A DNA stretch of 64,000 nucleotides from Comamonas sp. (lineage in GTDB: Bacteria; Pseudomonadota; Gammaproteobacteria; Burkholderiales; Burkholderiaceae_C). This document shows, piece after piece, positions 8,265 through 17,495 of the stretch. The stretch is taken from the NCBI GenBank assembly GCA_021166775.1, contig JAJPEQ010000001.1, positions 1-64,000 of the forward strand. The letters are read 5' to 3'. The first letter of the stretch is position 1. Each line of letters opens with the position of its first letter. Both the position numbers and the translations under genes were made by a program. The notes under the pieces were generated by a model, which saw only the letters and a list, made by a program, of their open reading frames with translations, did no database searches and was not told the DNA's origin.

Positions 8265-9109
8265 CGTGCTCCAAGTGCCATCAGCAGATCGGCCAGCGCG
8301 GCTTTGGCCTCACGCTCCAACTGGCTTGCACATGCCGACGTCAGAGACGTGAGCGCCTGCGCGCCGGACTCCGGCTCGCTTTGCGCCGCGGGATCGAATA
8401 CCGGCGCCAGCAAGGCTGCAGCCTGCCACATGCAGGCCAGCAGTGGCTGAACCGGATCGGAAGCAACTCGTTGCTGACGCCAGACATCGAGCACCGTCGT
8501 GATTGTCGACGGCATGCCCAGTTCGCGTGCCAGCCGCCCCGTGATCGGCGCCGCGTGGTGGTCGAGCAAATCCTGCAGGGTATCCTGCCTGGACGGATCC
8601 GCATAGGTGGGATAGTGGCGCGCGCGTTGCAACAGGTAGAACGTGCCCAGGTCTGACACGAGCGCGCACAGACCGGCTTCGTCCGCATTCACCCCCGCAT
8701 GTCCTGGCGCCAACAACCGCGCCAGCACGGACAACCGCACCGAGCGCTGCCACGCCTCGTCAGCGATGGCTTGCATATGCGGCTGATCCGCAAGCGCGCG
8801 CATTTGCGCGATCGCCACCGCCATGGCGGCCGTGCGCACCATGTTGAAACCCACGCGCCGCACAGCCTGCTCGACTGTGAAGATTTCCAACCCGGTCGGA
8901 TTGAACGTGGCGCAATTGGCCAGTCTCAGCAGTCGTGCCGTGACCAGGGGCTCGGCACTCACGAGCGTCGTGACGCGCGCCACCGGCGCATCGGGGTCGT
9001 CCAGCACCTGCCTGAGCGCGGTGAGCACCTTCAGCCCAGTGGGGAACTGCGCATCGCCGGCAAGCAGATCACGCTCAACCGCGACTAGAAAACCGTGGTG
9101 GCTGTACAT
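8261..9109 (-). CDS. HDOD-domain signalling protein at the head of the EPS operon
   Basis: A 282-residue cytoplasmic protein with an HDOD fold: FPTGLKVLTALRQVLDDPDA, then VSAEPLVTARLLRLANCATF and VEQAVRRVGFNMVRTAAMAVA. HDOD domains look like HD phosphohydrolases that have lost metal ligands and usually act as regulatory scaffolds. No GGDEF, EAL or receiver domain is attached. It is the first gene of the leftward EPS operon and overlaps the sugar transferase gene by ATGA, so a role in controlling EPS synthesis is likely but inferred. The ATG at 9109 leaves a 74-base divergent spacer to the cNMP-binding gene. Confidence 0.88.
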   Translation of the reverse strand: MYSHHGFLVAVERDLLAGDAQFPTGLKVLTALRQVLDDPDAPVARVTTLVSAEPLVTARLLRLANCATFNPTGLEIFTVEQAVRRVGFNMVRTAAMAVAIAQMRALADQPHMQAIADEAWQRSVRLSVLARLLAPGHAGVNADEAGLCALVSDLGTFYLLQRARHYPTYADPSRQDTLQDLLDHHAAPITGRLARELGMPSTITTVLDVWRQQRVASDPVQPLLACMWQAAALLAPVFDPAAQSEPESGAQALTSLTSACASQLEREAKAALADLLMALGAR

Positions 9110-9183
9110 TGAAGATACGTCATGCGACGATACAGACAGACGCCATAAACCTTCATTATCGCCCAGACTGGGGGGAAAAAAAC

Positions 9184-9768
9184 ATGGCGGGCATGGCCGG
9201 ATGGGCTATTGCGCCGCGCCTGCCGGACGTTAGCATCCGCGCACGGCCGGTTCCCAAAATTCACATGCTTGAAGCGCTCCCCACCCACTTCGAATATCTC
9301 GGCAACGCGCAGGATTACGCCGCTGACATCCACGAGATTTTTAGTAGCGCGCCACTGTTTGAACCGCTCGATCTCGCGGAAACCACGCTGCTATGCAATT
9401 TCATGGCAGTCTATTCAGCGCACAAGAACACCACGCTGCTGCACCAGGATGAGTCACCGGCCTACATGATCATCCTGCTCACGGGTGCCGCAAAGGCGCT
9501 GCGCACCATGCCTGACGGCAAGCACACCTGGTTGCACGACCTTGAACCTGGCGACACGTTCGGCGAACTGGCCATGCTGGACAACCAGCCGCTGCGGGCC
9601 ACCTGCGTGAGCACCAAGCCCGTCGATTTCGTCGTGCTCTCGCGCGACGCGTTCCGGGACGTGCTGCTCACGCTGCCGCGCCTGGGAAGCAAGCTGCTCA
9701 TGCTGTTCCTGCGCGTGGCTTCCGAGCGCCTGCAGCTGACGGAAGCTTGGCTGCCCGCATCTGACTGA
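9184..9768 (+). CDS. Cyclic-nucleotide-binding-domain protein without DNA-binding domain
   Basis: A 194-residue protein whose centre is a CRP-like cNMP-binding barrel (AYMIILLTGAAKALR, then PGDTFGELAMLDNQPLRATC), the phosphate-binding cassette being recognisable. The chain ends at about residue 194 with no helix-turn-helix, so it is a sensor or adaptor rather than a CRP-type regulator. The ATG at 9184 is chosen because GGGGGGA stands 8 bases upstream; the frame could be extended to a TTG at 9109, but that would begin on the divergent gene's start codon. It is transcribed away from the EPS operon and shares its promoter region, suggesting a signalling link (inference). Confidence 0.85.
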   Translation: MAGMAGWAIAPRLPDVSIRARPVPKIHMLEALPTHFEYLGNAQDYAADIHEIFSSAPLFEPLDLAETTLLCNFMAVYSAHKNTTLLHQDESPAYMIILLTGAAKALRTMPDGKHTWLHDLEPGDTFGELAMLDNQPLRATCVSTKPVDFVVLSRDAFRDVLLTLPRLGSKLLMLFLRVASERLQLTEAWLPASD

Positions 9769-9832
9769 TGCCTTCAACCAGTTTGGTCCCAATGGAGCGC
9801 CAAGCTCAAGATTCCAGAGGCATAGCGCATGT

Positions 9833-10381
9833 TCATGCACCCTCCTTGAGGAAATGTTTGAACGTCTTGCGAAATTTCTGCACCTTGGGCGCCACTACGA
9901 AAGCGCAATAGCCTTGCTCGGGATGGCTGCGGTAATAGTTCTGGTGATAAGCCTCCGCTGGCCAGAAGCGCACGAGCGGCTGAACCTCAGTGACCACCGG
10001 CGCCGGAAAGCGACCTTCAGCATTGAGTTGCCGCACCATGGCTCGCGCCAGATCGCCATGAGCTGCTTCGCCGTAGTACACGCCACTGCGGTACTGCGTG
10101 CCTACGTCATTGCCCTGACGGTTGAGCTGCGTCGGGTCATGCGTCGCGAAGAAGACCTCCAGCACCTCGCGCACGCTGATCACGCCAGCATCGAAGCGCA
10201 GTTGAACCACTTCAACGCAACCCGTGCCGCCCGTGCAAACCTCCTCGTAGCTCGGAGCGCGCGACAGGTGTCCGTTCGCATACCCACTTTGCAGTGCCAT
10301 GACGCCACGCACCTGCTCAAACACGGCCTCGGTGCACCAGAAGCACCCACCGCCCAGCGTGATCGTCTCTTGTCCAGCCAT
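9833..10381 (-). CDS. msrA: Peptide-methionine (S)-S-oxide reductase
   Basis: Repairs oxidised methionine (S-sulfoxide) in proteins in the cytoplasm, with thioredoxin as electron donor. The catalytic motif GGGCFWC is at residues about 10-16 (catalytic Cys13). Family motifs TGGTGCVEVVQL, FFATHDPTQLNRQGNDVGTQ and YHQNYY follow. At 182 residues it is a normal stand-alone MsrA. The ATG at 10381 is preferred over the GTG two codons upstream, because that GTG is part of the GGAGGTG ribosome site. It is convergent with the cNMP gene and divergent from the pcm-like gene. Confidence 0.97.
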   Translation of the reverse strand: MAGQETITLGGGCFWCTEAVFEQVRGVMALQSGYANGHLSRAPSYEEVCTGGTGCVEVVQLRFDAGVISVREVLEVFFATHDPTQLNRQGNDVGTQYRSGVYYGEAAHGDLARAMVRQLNAEGRFPAPVVTEVQPLVRFWPAEAYHQNYYRSHPEQGYCAFVVAPKVQKFRKTFKHFLKEGA

Positions 10382-10505
10382 GGTCACCTCCGTTCACAAG
10401 CATGCCGGCCCCTCGTCTTGGAGCGTAACGACTCGCAAGAACACACCGCGGCTGCATAAAATAGCAGGTTTGCCACACTGTCGTGGCTGGCCTTCGGAGT
10501 ACCTC

Positions 10506-11213
10506 ATGAACCTGCCCCTGAATACGCTCGCGGACACCAGTGACCGCTTTGAACAGGCGCGCTTCAACATGATCGAGCAGCAGGTTCGCCCCTGGGATGT
10601 CTCCGACGAACAGGTGCTGGAACTGATGGAACGTCTGCACCGCGAGGATTTCGTACCGCCGCAGCATCGTGACCTGGCGTTCACCGACATGGAAATTCCC
10701 CTGAACGATGACCCCCTGGAGGCGGTCCGCCTGGGGCAGGTCATGCTGGCCCCCCGGGTGGAAGCGCGCATGCTGCAAGATCTGAAAATCAAGCCCGCGG
10801 ACCGCGTGCTGGAGATCGGCTCCGGTTCGGGTTTCATGGCCGCGATGCTCGCGGGCCTCGCGAGCGAAGTCATCACACTGGAGATCGAGGCACGACTGGC
10901 CGAAACGGCACGAACCAATCTCGCCAAGGCCAGCATCACCAACGCGAAGGTACTGCACGCCGATGGATCCCACGAGATCACCGGCGGGCCATTCGACGTC
11001 ATCGTGCTCAGCGGCTCGGTCGCCCAGGTGCCGCCCGCGCTGCTGAAATTGCTCCCTGACGGCGGACGACTTGGCGCCATCGTCGGTTTCAAGCCCATGA
11101 TGCGCGCGACCATCATGCAGCGCACCGCAACAGGCTTTGCTTCATCCGAGCCATGGGACGTGGTAACCGCGCGGCTGCGTAATTTTCCGGAACCCTCGCA
11201 ATTCAAATTCTGA
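10506..11213 (+). CDS. Protein-L-isoaspartate O-methyltransferase family protein
   Basis: A 235-residue SAM-dependent methyltransferase of the PCMT family. Start region NTLADTSDRFEQARFNMIEQ and the motif QVRPWDVSD are typical of the betaproteobacterial branch. The SAM-binding motif I is VLEIGSGSGFMAAMLA (about 98-113), followed by ITLEIEARLAETAR. Classical Pcm repairs isoaspartyl residues in damaged proteins, but this branch is divergent and may have another substrate. The ATG at 10506 has GGAG five bases upstream; the same frame stays open upstream but antisense to msrA. A rhodanese gene follows after 16 bases. Confidence 0.88.
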   Translation: MNLPLNTLADTSDRFEQARFNMIEQQVRPWDVSDEQVLELMERLHREDFVPPQHRDLAFTDMEIPLNDDPLEAVRLGQVMLAPRVEARMLQDLKIKPADRVLEIGSGSGFMAAMLAGLASEVITLEIEARLAETARTNLAKASITNAKVLHADGSHEITGGPFDVIVLSGSVAQVPPALLKLLPDGGRLGAIVGFKPMMRATIMQRTATGFASSEPWDVVTARLRNFPEPSQFKF

Positions 11214-11229
11214 ACGCATCCGCATTGCC

Positions 11230-11568
11230 GTGATATCTCAAATCCGCCCAGCCGACCTGGAGAGTTGGCTGCAGCAGCATCAAGGCGCCCAGCCCGTCGT
11301 GCTTGACGTGCGTGAGCCGTGGGAGATCGAAACCGCCCATGTGAAGGCCAGCGGTTTCGAACTGGTGAGCATTCCGATGGCGGCGATTCCCGCGCGTCTG
11401 GCCGAACTGCAAAAAAACCGCCCCATCGCCTGCCTGTGCCATCTCGGCGGGCGCAGCATGCAGGTGGCGATGTATCTGGAGCATCACGGTTTCGAGAACG
11501 TGGCGAATCTCGCCGGAGGCATCCACGCATGGTCACTTGAACGTGACCCAGCCGTGCCCGTGTACTGA
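11230..11568 (+). CDS. Single-domain rhodanese
   Basis: A 112-residue cytoplasmic rhodanese. VVLDVREPWEIETAHV is the family N-terminal motif, and the active loop is CHLGGRS with the catalytic Cys that carries persulfide. LAGGIHAW near the end is also typical. It probably transfers sulfane sulfur; the acceptor is unknown. The start is a GTG 16 bases after the pcm-like gene, so both are probably co-transcribed. Confidence 0.92.
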   Translation: MISQIRPADLESWLQQHQGAQPVVLDVREPWEIETAHVKASGFELVSIPMAAIPARLAELQKNRPIACLCHLGGRSMQVAMYLEHHGFENVANLAGGIHAWSLERDPAVPVY

Positions 11569-11690
11569 AGCCGCGTCGTCCGCCTCCCTGCCTGCCTTCG
11601 GCCGAAAGGCTCGACACCGATACAGCCCCCCCGACCGCCGCGTTCCGCGGAGTCCGGGTCATCGTTTGCCGATGGCCTGCGCGTAACCAC

Positions 11691-11720
11691 AAAAAAGCCC
11701 GACTTTTTGAGGGTCGGGCT
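11691..11720 (-). terminator. Intrinsic terminator after tRNA-Ser
   Basis: On the minus strand AGCCCGAC pairs with GTCGGGCT (8 bp, A/T-rich loop) and is followed by six Ts. It ends the leftward transcript that contains lysC and tRNA-Ser. Confidence 0.88.
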
Positions 11721-11749
11721 ATCCAGGAACCACAGCTAAGAAGCCAGGT

Positions 11750-11842
11750 TGGCGGAGACGAAGGGATTCGAACCCTTGATGAGGCTCAACACCCCATACT
11801 CCCTTAGCAGGGGAGCACCTTCGGCCACTCGGTCACGTCTCC
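11750..11842 (-). tRNA. tRNA-Ser (anticodon GCT)
   Basis: Minus strand. The acceptor stem GGAGACG (5') pairs with CGTCTCC (3'). It has a long variable arm as in class II tRNAs, a TTCGAATC T-loop and encoded CCA (plus-strand TGG at 11750-11752). The anticodon loop CTGCTAA reads GCT (11806-11808), decoding AGC/AGU. It lies 60 bases after lysC in the same direction, an order seen in other Burkholderiales. No integrase or duplicated 3' end is nearby, so it is not an occupied attachment site. Confidence 0.97.
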
Positions 11843-11856
11843 AGGAACTGCGCATT

Positions 11857-11881
11857 ATGCCCGAGTTCTCGGGCATTTTTC
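11857..11881 (+). terminator. Plus-strand hairpin terminator opposite the lysC-tRNA gap
   Basis: ATGCCCGAG pairs with CTCGGGCAT around a one- to three-base loop and is followed by TTTTT on the plus strand. Only the plus direction has the T-run, so it would stop transcription entering lysC antisense, for example read-through from the rhodanese gene. For the minus-strand transcript it is only a hairpin between lysC and the tRNA and may mark a processing site. Confidence 0.6.
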
Positions 11882-11902
11882 CGTCACGTATCGCTCTGCT
11901 GC

Positions 11903-13162
11903 CTACTGATCCAGGCCGAACGCGCGGTGCAGCGCACGCACCGCAAGCTCGACATATTTCTCGTCGATCACGACCGAGGTCTTGATTTCACTGGTCGAAA
12001 TCATCTTGATGTTGATGCCTTCCTCGCTGAGCGTGCGAAACATCGTGCTCGCCACACCGACCTGGCTGCGCATGCCGATACCGACGATGCTGACCTTGGC
12101 GATTTTGGCGTCGGTCACCAGTTCGTCGGTGCCCAATTCGGGCAATACCTTTTCGCGCAGCAGTGTCGCGGCACGATCGAGGTCCCCACGTGGCACGGTG
12201 AAGCTGAAGTCGGTCTTGCCGTCCTTGCTCAAGTTCTGGATGATCACGTCCACGTCGATCCTGGCATCGGCCACGGCGCCAAGGATGCGGTAGGCGACGC
12301 CCGGATGATCGGGCACGCCCAGAATAGAAATCTTGGCCTCGTCGCGCGAGAACGCGATGCCGGAGACGATCGCTTTTTCCATTTGCTCATCTTCCTCAAG
12401 GGTGATCAAGGTGCCGGACTTGGCTTCCACGTCGATATCGATGTCCCATGGCGTGAAACTCGAGAGCACGCGCAGCGGCACCTTGTACTTGCCCGCGAAT
12501 TCCACGGAACGAATCTGCAGCACCTTGCTGCCCAGGCTTGCCATTTCCAGCATCTCCTCGAAGCTCAGCGTGTTCAGGCGCCTGGCTTCGGGCACGACGC
12601 GCGGATCGGTGGTGTAGACACCGTCGACATCGGTATAGATCAGGCACTCGTGCGCCTTGATGGCCGCCGCAATGGCCACGGCCGAGGTATCGGAGCCGCC
12701 ACGTCCGAGCGTGGTGATGTTGCGACCCGCGTCGATGCCCTGAAATCCCGTGACGATGACGACCTTGCCCGCATCGAGCTCGGCCTTGATGTGCTTGTCG
12801 TCGATCGATTCGATACGGGCCTTGGTATAGCTGCTGTCGGTGCGCACCGGCACCTGCCAACCCGCAAAGCTCACCGCCGCCAAGCCTTCCCCCTGCAACG
12901 CGATCGCCAGCAGGGCGGATGAGGCCTGCTCGCCTGTGGCAGCAAGCTGATCGAGCTCGCGGTGGTAGGCATCGCTCGCCTTGCCAGGCCAGATTTCCTT
13001 GGCCAGGCCCAGCAAACGGTTGGTTTCGCCACTCATGGCGCTGGGCACCACCACCACCTGGTGGCCGGCGCGCACCCATTTGGCGACGCGCCGCGCCACA
13101 TTGCGTATGCGCTCGGTGGAGCCCATCGAGGTCCCACCGTATTTATGAACGTACAAGGCCAT
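11903..13162 (-). CDS. lysC: Aspartate kinase
   Basis: Phosphorylates aspartate, the first step towards lysine, threonine, methionine and diaminopimelate. The ATG at 13162 gives the typical start [15 protein letters not shown]; the open frame continues upstream without family similarity. The kinase domain spans about 1-245 ([42 protein letters not shown]). Two ACT domains follow ([39 protein letters not shown]) and provide feedback control by lysine/threonine. At 419 residues it is normal for the single-domain AK-II type. It follows tilS by 55 bases and precedes tRNA-Ser. Confidence 0.97.
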   Translation of the reverse strand: MALYVHKYGGTSMGSTERIRNVARRVAKWVRAGHQVVVVPSAMSGETNRLLGLAKEIWPGKASDAYHRELDQLAATGEQASSALLAIALQGEGLAAVSFAGWQVPVRTDSSYTKARIESIDDKHIKAELDAGKVVIVTGFQGIDAGRNITTLGRGGSDTSAVAIAAAIKAHECLIYTDVDGVYTTDPRVVPEARRLNTLSFEEMLEMASLGSKVLQIRSVEFAGKYKVPLRVLSSFTPWDIDIDVEAKSGTLITLEEDEQMEKAIVSGIAFSRDEAKISILGVPDHPGVAYRILGAVADARIDVDVIIQNLSKDGKTDFSFTVPRGDLDRAATLLREKVLPELGTDELVTDAKIAKVSIVGIGMRSQVGVASTMFRTLSEEGINIKMISTSEIKTSVVIDEKYVELAVRALHRAFGLDQ

Positions 13163-13217
13163 GAAAGTGTGCGTAAGTCGGCACTGATCACGCGATGTGG
13201 CAGCGCCTGCAGTGAAA

Positions 13218-14177
13218 TCAGGGAAGCCTTTGATTGTACCAATCGAGGCTTGGACCATTGCGGCGCACGAAGCCCCGCCCCACCTTGATGTCGATATGGT
13301 GGCCGCGCGTGGTGCAAGCGCCGATCTGGGAGAGCAAGGCCTGCAACTGGGCGCTGCTGGGCGTCGTGCCGTGATGCAGCTGCAGCCAGTGACGCAGCAC
13401 ATTGGCTTGCCGCGCCGGGCTCAGCCGCTGCAGCGCCGCGAGAGCCGGCGGGATGCCCACGATCTGCAGATCCGCTTGGGCCAGATCGCGCAGCAGCTCG
13501 GACGCTTGCGCCGCATGGCGACTGGAGCGCGCAAAGGTGTCGCGAAACCGGGGAAAGACCCGCTGGAGCACGGGAAGCAGCTGCTGGCGTATGCGGTTAC
13601 GCGTGTAGCGCTCATCCTGATTGCTCGGATCCTCCACCCACGAAACCCCTTGCGCACTCAGCCACGCACGCACCTCGCTGCCCGCCACCCTCAGGAGGGG
13701 GCGATGCCAGGTGATGCCGCCACGCTGCCAGCACGCAGGCATGGCCGCCAGCCCCGCCACGCCAGAGCCGCGCGAGAGCGCCAGCAGGAGCGTTTCCACC
13801 TGATCGTCCGCATGGTGCGCCAGCGCAATGCTTTTGATAGCTGGTTGCATCCGACCAGCAAGCGCCATGTCATGAAAAGCCTCATAACGCGCATGCCTGG
13901 CAGCGGCTTCCGGGCTCTCGCCCTGTGCCGGGCGTGCATCCACATGCCGGATGGTCAGCGGCACCGCCAGCGCGGCGCACAGCGACTCGCACTGGCGCGC
14001 GAAATCGTCCGCCGCCGCCTGCAGGCCGTGGTGCACATGGAAGGCATGGATCTGTCCAGGCCAGCGGCGGGCGCAGGCCAGCAGCAAGGCGGTGGAGTCG
14101 GCGCCTCCGCTCAAGCCGATGGCGAGCGGCAAACCCGGTGTGAAGTCGGCGATCGCCGCCTCAAACGACTGTGTCAT
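13218..14177 (-). CDS. tilS: tRNA(Ile)-lysidine synthase
   Basis: Modifies C34 of tRNA-Ile(CAU) to lysidine, changing the codon read to AUA; essential. The PP-loop SGGADS is at residues about 25-30, and HHADDQVET and GITWHRPLL with RNRIRQQLLP are further family motifs. At 319 residues it has the catalytic and middle domains but apparently not the C-terminal domain of E. coli TilS. The ATG at 14177 gives MTQSFEAAIADF; upstream there is only a GTG. Residues about 112-125 (ALAGRMQPAIKSIA) are encoded by a copy of the dispersed ATAGCT repeat, so the loop before HHADDQ looks like a repeat-derived insert. Confidence 0.93.
   Translation of the reverse strand: MTQSFEAAIADFTPGLPLAIGLSGGADSTALLLACARRWPGQIHAFHVHHGLQAAADDFARQCESLCAALAVPLTIRHVDARPAQGESPEAAARHARYEAFHDMALAGRMQPAIKSIALAHHADDQVETLLLALSRGSGVAGLAAMPACWQRGGITWHRPLLRVAGSEVRAWLSAQGVSWVEDPSNQDERYTRNRIRQQLLPVLQRVFPRFRDTFARSSRHAAQASELLRDLAQADLQIVGIPPALAALQRLSPARQANVLRHWLQLHHGTTPSSAQLQALLSQIGACTTRGHHIDIKVGRGFVRRNGPSLDWYNQRLP
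13837..13866. repeat. Dispersed ATAGCT repeat, copy inside tilS
   Basis: ATAGCTGGTTGC, then GACCAGCAAGCGC. The second part is identical over 13 bases to the reverse complement of the copy at 43250-43277 (GCGCTTGCTGGTC). It lies wholly within the tilS reading frame and is translated. Confidence 0.65.
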
Positions 14178-14268
14178 CGGGCACCTGGCACCGCGGCATC
14201 GGCGTGGGGAGCAAAACACGCCATGAGGTCATGAGGCGCGATCGCGGCATACGCTCACGCGCAGCCGC

Positions 14269-15246
14269 TCAGCGGCTGTCGGCCTTGGTGTCCGAGAAGC
14301 GCCCGTAGCCGCGCAGGCGCTCGTAACGGTGCTCGAGCAGTTCCTTGACCTTGAGGTCCGCCAGTTGGCGCCAGGCATCGCCGAGCGCGCGTTTGAGATA
14401 GGCGGCCATCTGCTTGGGGTCGCGGTGCGCGCCCCCCACGGGCTCGTTGACGATCTTGTCGATCACCCCCAGCGCCTTCAAGCGATGCGCCGTCACGCCC
14501 ATGGCTTCGGCCGCGTCCTGAGCCTTGTCGCTCGTCTTCCAGAGAATGGAGGCGCAGCCCTCGGGGCTGATGACCGAATAGACCGAGTACTGCAGCATGA
14601 TGAGCTGATCGGCCACCGAAATGGCCAGCGCGCCACCCGAGCCGCCTTCGCCGATGATGGTCGTGATGATGGGCACCTCCAGGCGCGCCATCTCGTAGAT
14701 GTTGCGCCCGATCGCCTCGGACTGGCCGCGCTCTTCGGCATCGATGCCCGGAAACGCGCCGGGCGTATCGACGAAGGTGAACACCGGCAGCTTGAATTTT
14801 TCCGCCGTCTTCATCAGGCGCAGCGCCTTGCGGTAACCCTCGGGGCGCGTCATGCCGAAGTTGCGCGCCGTGCGCTCCTTGGTACCGCGGCCCTTCTGGT
14901 GTCCGATGACCATGCAGGCGTTGCCGTTGAAACGCGCCAGGCCCCCGATGATGCTCTGGTCATCGGCAAAGTGGCGGTCGCCGTGCATCTCGGTGAAATC
15001 GGTGAAGATCTCCGCGACATAGTCGAGCGTGTAGGGGCGATCGGGGTGGCGCGCGATCTTGGTGATCTGCCAGGGCGTGAGGTTGCTGTAGATGTCCTTG
15101 GTCAGTTGCAGGCTCTTCTTGGTGAGCTGCCCGATCTCTTCGGAAATGTCGACCGCGCTCTCGCTGTCCACGTAGCGCAGTTCCTCGATTTTGGATTCAA
15201 GCTCCGCAATCGGCTGCTCGAAATCCAGGAAGGTTTTTTTTGCCAA
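14269..15246 (-). CDS. accA: Acetyl-CoA carboxylase carboxyltransferase subunit alpha
   Basis: Alpha half of the carboxyltransferase that makes malonyl-CoA for fatty-acid synthesis; works with Acc[21 protein letters not shown] is a textbook start. The crotonase-like core contains [44 protein letters not shown] and [11 protein letters not shown]. At 325 residues it is full length. It lies between alkA and tilS in the leftward housekeeping run. Confidence 0.98.
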   Translation of the reverse strand: MAKKTFLDFEQPIAELESKIEELRYVDSESAVDISEEIGQLTKKSLQLTKDIYSNLTPWQITKIARHPDRPYTLDYVAEIFTDFTEMHGDRHFADDQSIIGGLARFNGNACMVIGHQKGRGTKERTARNFGMTRPEGYRKALRLMKTAEKFKLPVFTFVDTPGAFPGIDAEERGQSEAIGRNIYEMARLEVPIITTIIGEGGSGGALAISVADQLIMLQYSVYSVISPEGCASILWKTSDKAQDAAEAMGVTAHRLKALGVIDKIVNEPVGGAHRDPKQMAAYLKRALGDAWRQLADLKVKELLEHRYERLRGYGRFSDTKADSR

Positions 15247-15300
15247 GTTGTTCTCTCCTCGGGCGGCTGGCGCAGGCCATGCCCGCCGCTTGCCGGATGT

Positions 15301-15942
15301 TCAGGCCGACAGCGGATCCAATGAACGCCAAATATACCAACACGCCACGCTGCACCAGGGTGCCCAGGCCTGCGCCACCTCGCGGATTTCGCTGCGGCTC
15401 ACGGCTTCACCCGAAAAATAGTGCTGGCTGATGCCGCGCGCCAGCCCCACGTCATCGAGCGGCAGCACATTGGGCCGGGCCAGATGGAAGATGAGCAGCA
15501 TCTGCGCCGTCCAGCGGCCCACGCCACGGATCGCCATGAGTTCGGCCACGATGGCCTCATCGGGCATGGTTGGCCAGCTGTCCGCATGCATCTGCCCGCC
15601 ATCGAAGTGCAGCGCCAGGTCCACGAGGTAATCCACCTTGCGCGCCGACAGGCCCGCTGCGCGCATGTCGTCCACCTTCAGCAGCAGCACCCGCGCGGGC
15701 GCCACCTCGCCCGCCAGCAGCACGAAGCGATCCCAGATGCGCTGCGCCGCCGCCACCGACACCTGCTGACCGAGGATGGAACGCGCCAGTGTCGCAAACG
15801 GATCGGGCTTGGGCCGCAGGACATCGTCCACGCACCGCGGAATCAGGCGGCGCAGCACCCTGTCCTTCTTCATCAGGTAACCGCAGGCCTCGGACCAGTA
15901 ATCGGGTTGATCTGCCACAGGGTCAACCACTCTGCTATTCAT
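15301..15942 (-). CDS. alkA: DNA-3-methyladenine glycosylase II (HhH-GPD family)
   Basis: Removes alkylated bases from DNA to start base-excision repair. It has PFATLARSILGQQVSVAAAQ, the helix-hairpin-helix IRGVGRWTAQMLL (about 138-150), and PLDDVGL whose second Asp (about 164) is the catalytic residue. At 213 residues it lacks the N-terminal domain of E. coli AlkA, like many short bacterial forms. The ATG start codon falls at the edge of a dispersed repeat copy (15941-15968), so translation begins in repeat-derived DNA. The cysS stop is 45 bases upstream. Confidence 0.93.
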   Translation of the reverse strand: MNSRVVDPVADQPDYWSEACGYLMKKDRVLRRLIPRCVDDVLRPKPDPFATLARSILGQQVSVAAAQRIWDRFVLLAGEVAPARVLLLKVDDMRAAGLSARKVDYLVDLALHFDGGQMHADSWPTMPDEAIVAELMAIRGVGRWTAQMLLIFHLARPNVLPLDDVGLARGISQHYFSGEAVSRSEIREVAQAWAPWCSVACWYIWRSLDPLSA

Positions 15943-15968
15943 AGCTACCAGCGCTTGACCAGCAATGG
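15941..15968. repeat. Dispersed ATAGCT repeat, copy at the alkA start
   Basis: ATAGCTACCAGCGCTTGACC then AGCAATGG: ATAGCT, GCGCTTG and AATGG have the same spacing as in the copies at 28500-28527 and 43250-43277. Read on the minus strand, its end (AGCTATGAAT) contains the alkA ATG. Confidence 0.8.
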
Positions 15969-15987
15969 ATAGAATTGAATTCGATCA

Positions 15988-17364
15988 TCAAATGACCTCC
16001 CAGGTCGTGCCTTGAGGGCCATCCTTGAGCGCAATCCCCCGCGCCAGCAATTGCGCGCGAATGCGGTCGGCTTCAGCCCAGTTCCTGGCAGCCTTGGCGG
16101 CCGCGCGCGCGGCGATCTGCTCGGCAATCGCCGCCTCATCGAGCCGGCTGCCCGCCTGCAAATAGGCCAAGGGGTCTGCCTGCAGCAGGCCGAGATGGCC
16201 GCCCAGGGCTTTGAGCAGGCCCGCCGCGGTGGCGCTGCGGCTGCGGTTGACCTCACTGGCGAGATCGAACAGCACGGCCACGGCCTCGGGCGTGCCGAAG
16301 TCCTCATCCATCGCCGCCTTGAAACGCGCCGCATGCGGCTCATGCCAATCCACCTCGACCGGCGCGGGCGTGACTTCGGCCAGCGCGGTGTACAGGCGCT
16401 TGAGCGCGGCGCGCGCATCGTCCAGATGCGCATCGCTGTAGTTGAGCGGGCTGCGGTAGTGGCTGCGCACCACGAAGAAGCGCACCGTTTCGGCGTCGTA
16501 GACCTTGAGCACGTCGCGGATGGTGAAGAAGTTGCCCAGGCTCTTGGACATCTTCTCGTTGTCCACATTGATGAAGCCGTTGTGCATCCAGACCCGCGCA
16601 AAGGGCTGGCCGGTCGCGCCCTCGCTCTGCGCGATTTCGTTCTCGTGGTGCGGGAACGCCAGATCCGCGCCGCCGCCGTGGATGTCGAAACTTTCGCCCA
16701 GCAGCGCGCAGCCCATGGCCGAGCATTCGATATGCCAGCCCGGGCGCCCGGCGCCCCAGGGGCTTGCCCATTTGACCTCGGCGGGTTCCTCGGGCTTGGC
16801 CGATTTCCACAAGACGAAGTCCAGCGGATCGCGTTTGCCATCCTGCACCGCGACACGCTCACCGGCATTGAGCTCGTCAAGCGACTTGCCCGAGAGCCTG
16901 CCGTACCCGGGAAACCGACGCACGGCGTAGTTCACATCGCCGCCTTCCGCCGCCTGGTAGGCCAGACCCTTGTTCGCCAGCGTACCGATCATCGCAAGCA
17001 TCTGCGGCACGTAATCGGTGGCGCGCGGCTCATGCGTGGGGCGCTCGATGCCAAGCGCATCCGCATCCTCATGCAGCGCCGCGATCATCCGGTCGGTCAG
17101 GCCGCGGATGCTCTCGCCGTTGTCGACCGCCCGGCGGATGATCTTGTCGTCGATGTCGGTGATGTTGCGCACATAAGTGACGCGAAAGCCGCTCGCGCGC
17201 AGCCAGCGCTGGACCACGTCAAAGGCGATCATCGAGCGCGCGTGACCGAGGTGGCACAGGTCGTACACCGTCATGCCGCACACGTACATGCGCACGTGGC
17301 CGCTCTCGATCGGGGCAAAAGGTTGCACCGCACGCGCAAGCGTGCTGTAGATACGCAAACTCAT
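15988..17364 (-). CDS. cysS: Cysteinyl-tRNA synthetase
   Basis: Charges tRNA-Cys. Class I synthetase of 458 residues: VCGMTVYD (Zn-ligand Cys29), the HIGH-type motif HLGH (about 38-41), [10 protein letters not shown] (Zn ligand), [13 protein letters not shown] and the KMSKS loop [13 protein letters not shown] at 17364 gives MSLRIYST; an open extension upstream lacks family similarity. It is the first gene of the leftward run and diverges from the TPR-cyclophilin-lpxH operon, a usual betaproteobacterial layout. Confidence 0.98.
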   Translation of the reverse strand: MSLRIYSTLARAVQPFAPIESGHVRMYVCGMTVYDLCHLGHARSMIAFDVVQRWLRASGFRVTYVRNITDIDDKIIRRAVDNGESIRGLTDRMIAALHEDADALGIERPTHEPRATDYVPQMLAMIGTLANKGLAYQAAEGGDVNYAVRRFPGYGRLSGKSLDELNAGERVAVQDGKRDPLDFVLWKSAKPEEPAEVKWASPWGAGRPGWHIECSAMGCALLGESFDIHGGGADLAFPHHENEIAQSEGATGQPFARVWMHNGFINVDNEKMSKSLGNFFTIRDVLKVYDAETVRFFVVRSHYRSPLNYSDAHLDDARAALKRLYTALAEVTPAPVEVDWHEPHAARFKAAMDEDFGTPEAVAVLFDLASEVNRSRSATAAGLLKALGGHLGLLQADPLAYLQAGSRLDEAAIAEQIAARAAAKAARNWAEADRIRAQLLARGIALKDGPQGTTWEVI

Positions 17365-17495
17365 GGAACGTTCACGAGGCTCCGCCAGTGCAGCCCGCCG
17401 CCTGCGGCACGCTCGCTGCTTCGGGAACACCCCCTCGGATAGAATCGGTGCAGTATAAATCGCTGGTGCCCCGCCGCCTTGCGCACCGTCTTTCC

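Noticed and set aside
9109-9183. TTG start at 9109 for the cNMP-binding protein
   Set aside because: It would begin on the divergent HDOD start codon, while ATG at 9184 has a clear G-rich ribosome site.
11750-11842. tRNA-Ser as an integration site of a mobile element
   Set aside because: No integrase, no duplicated tRNA end, and normal housekeeping genes on both sides.
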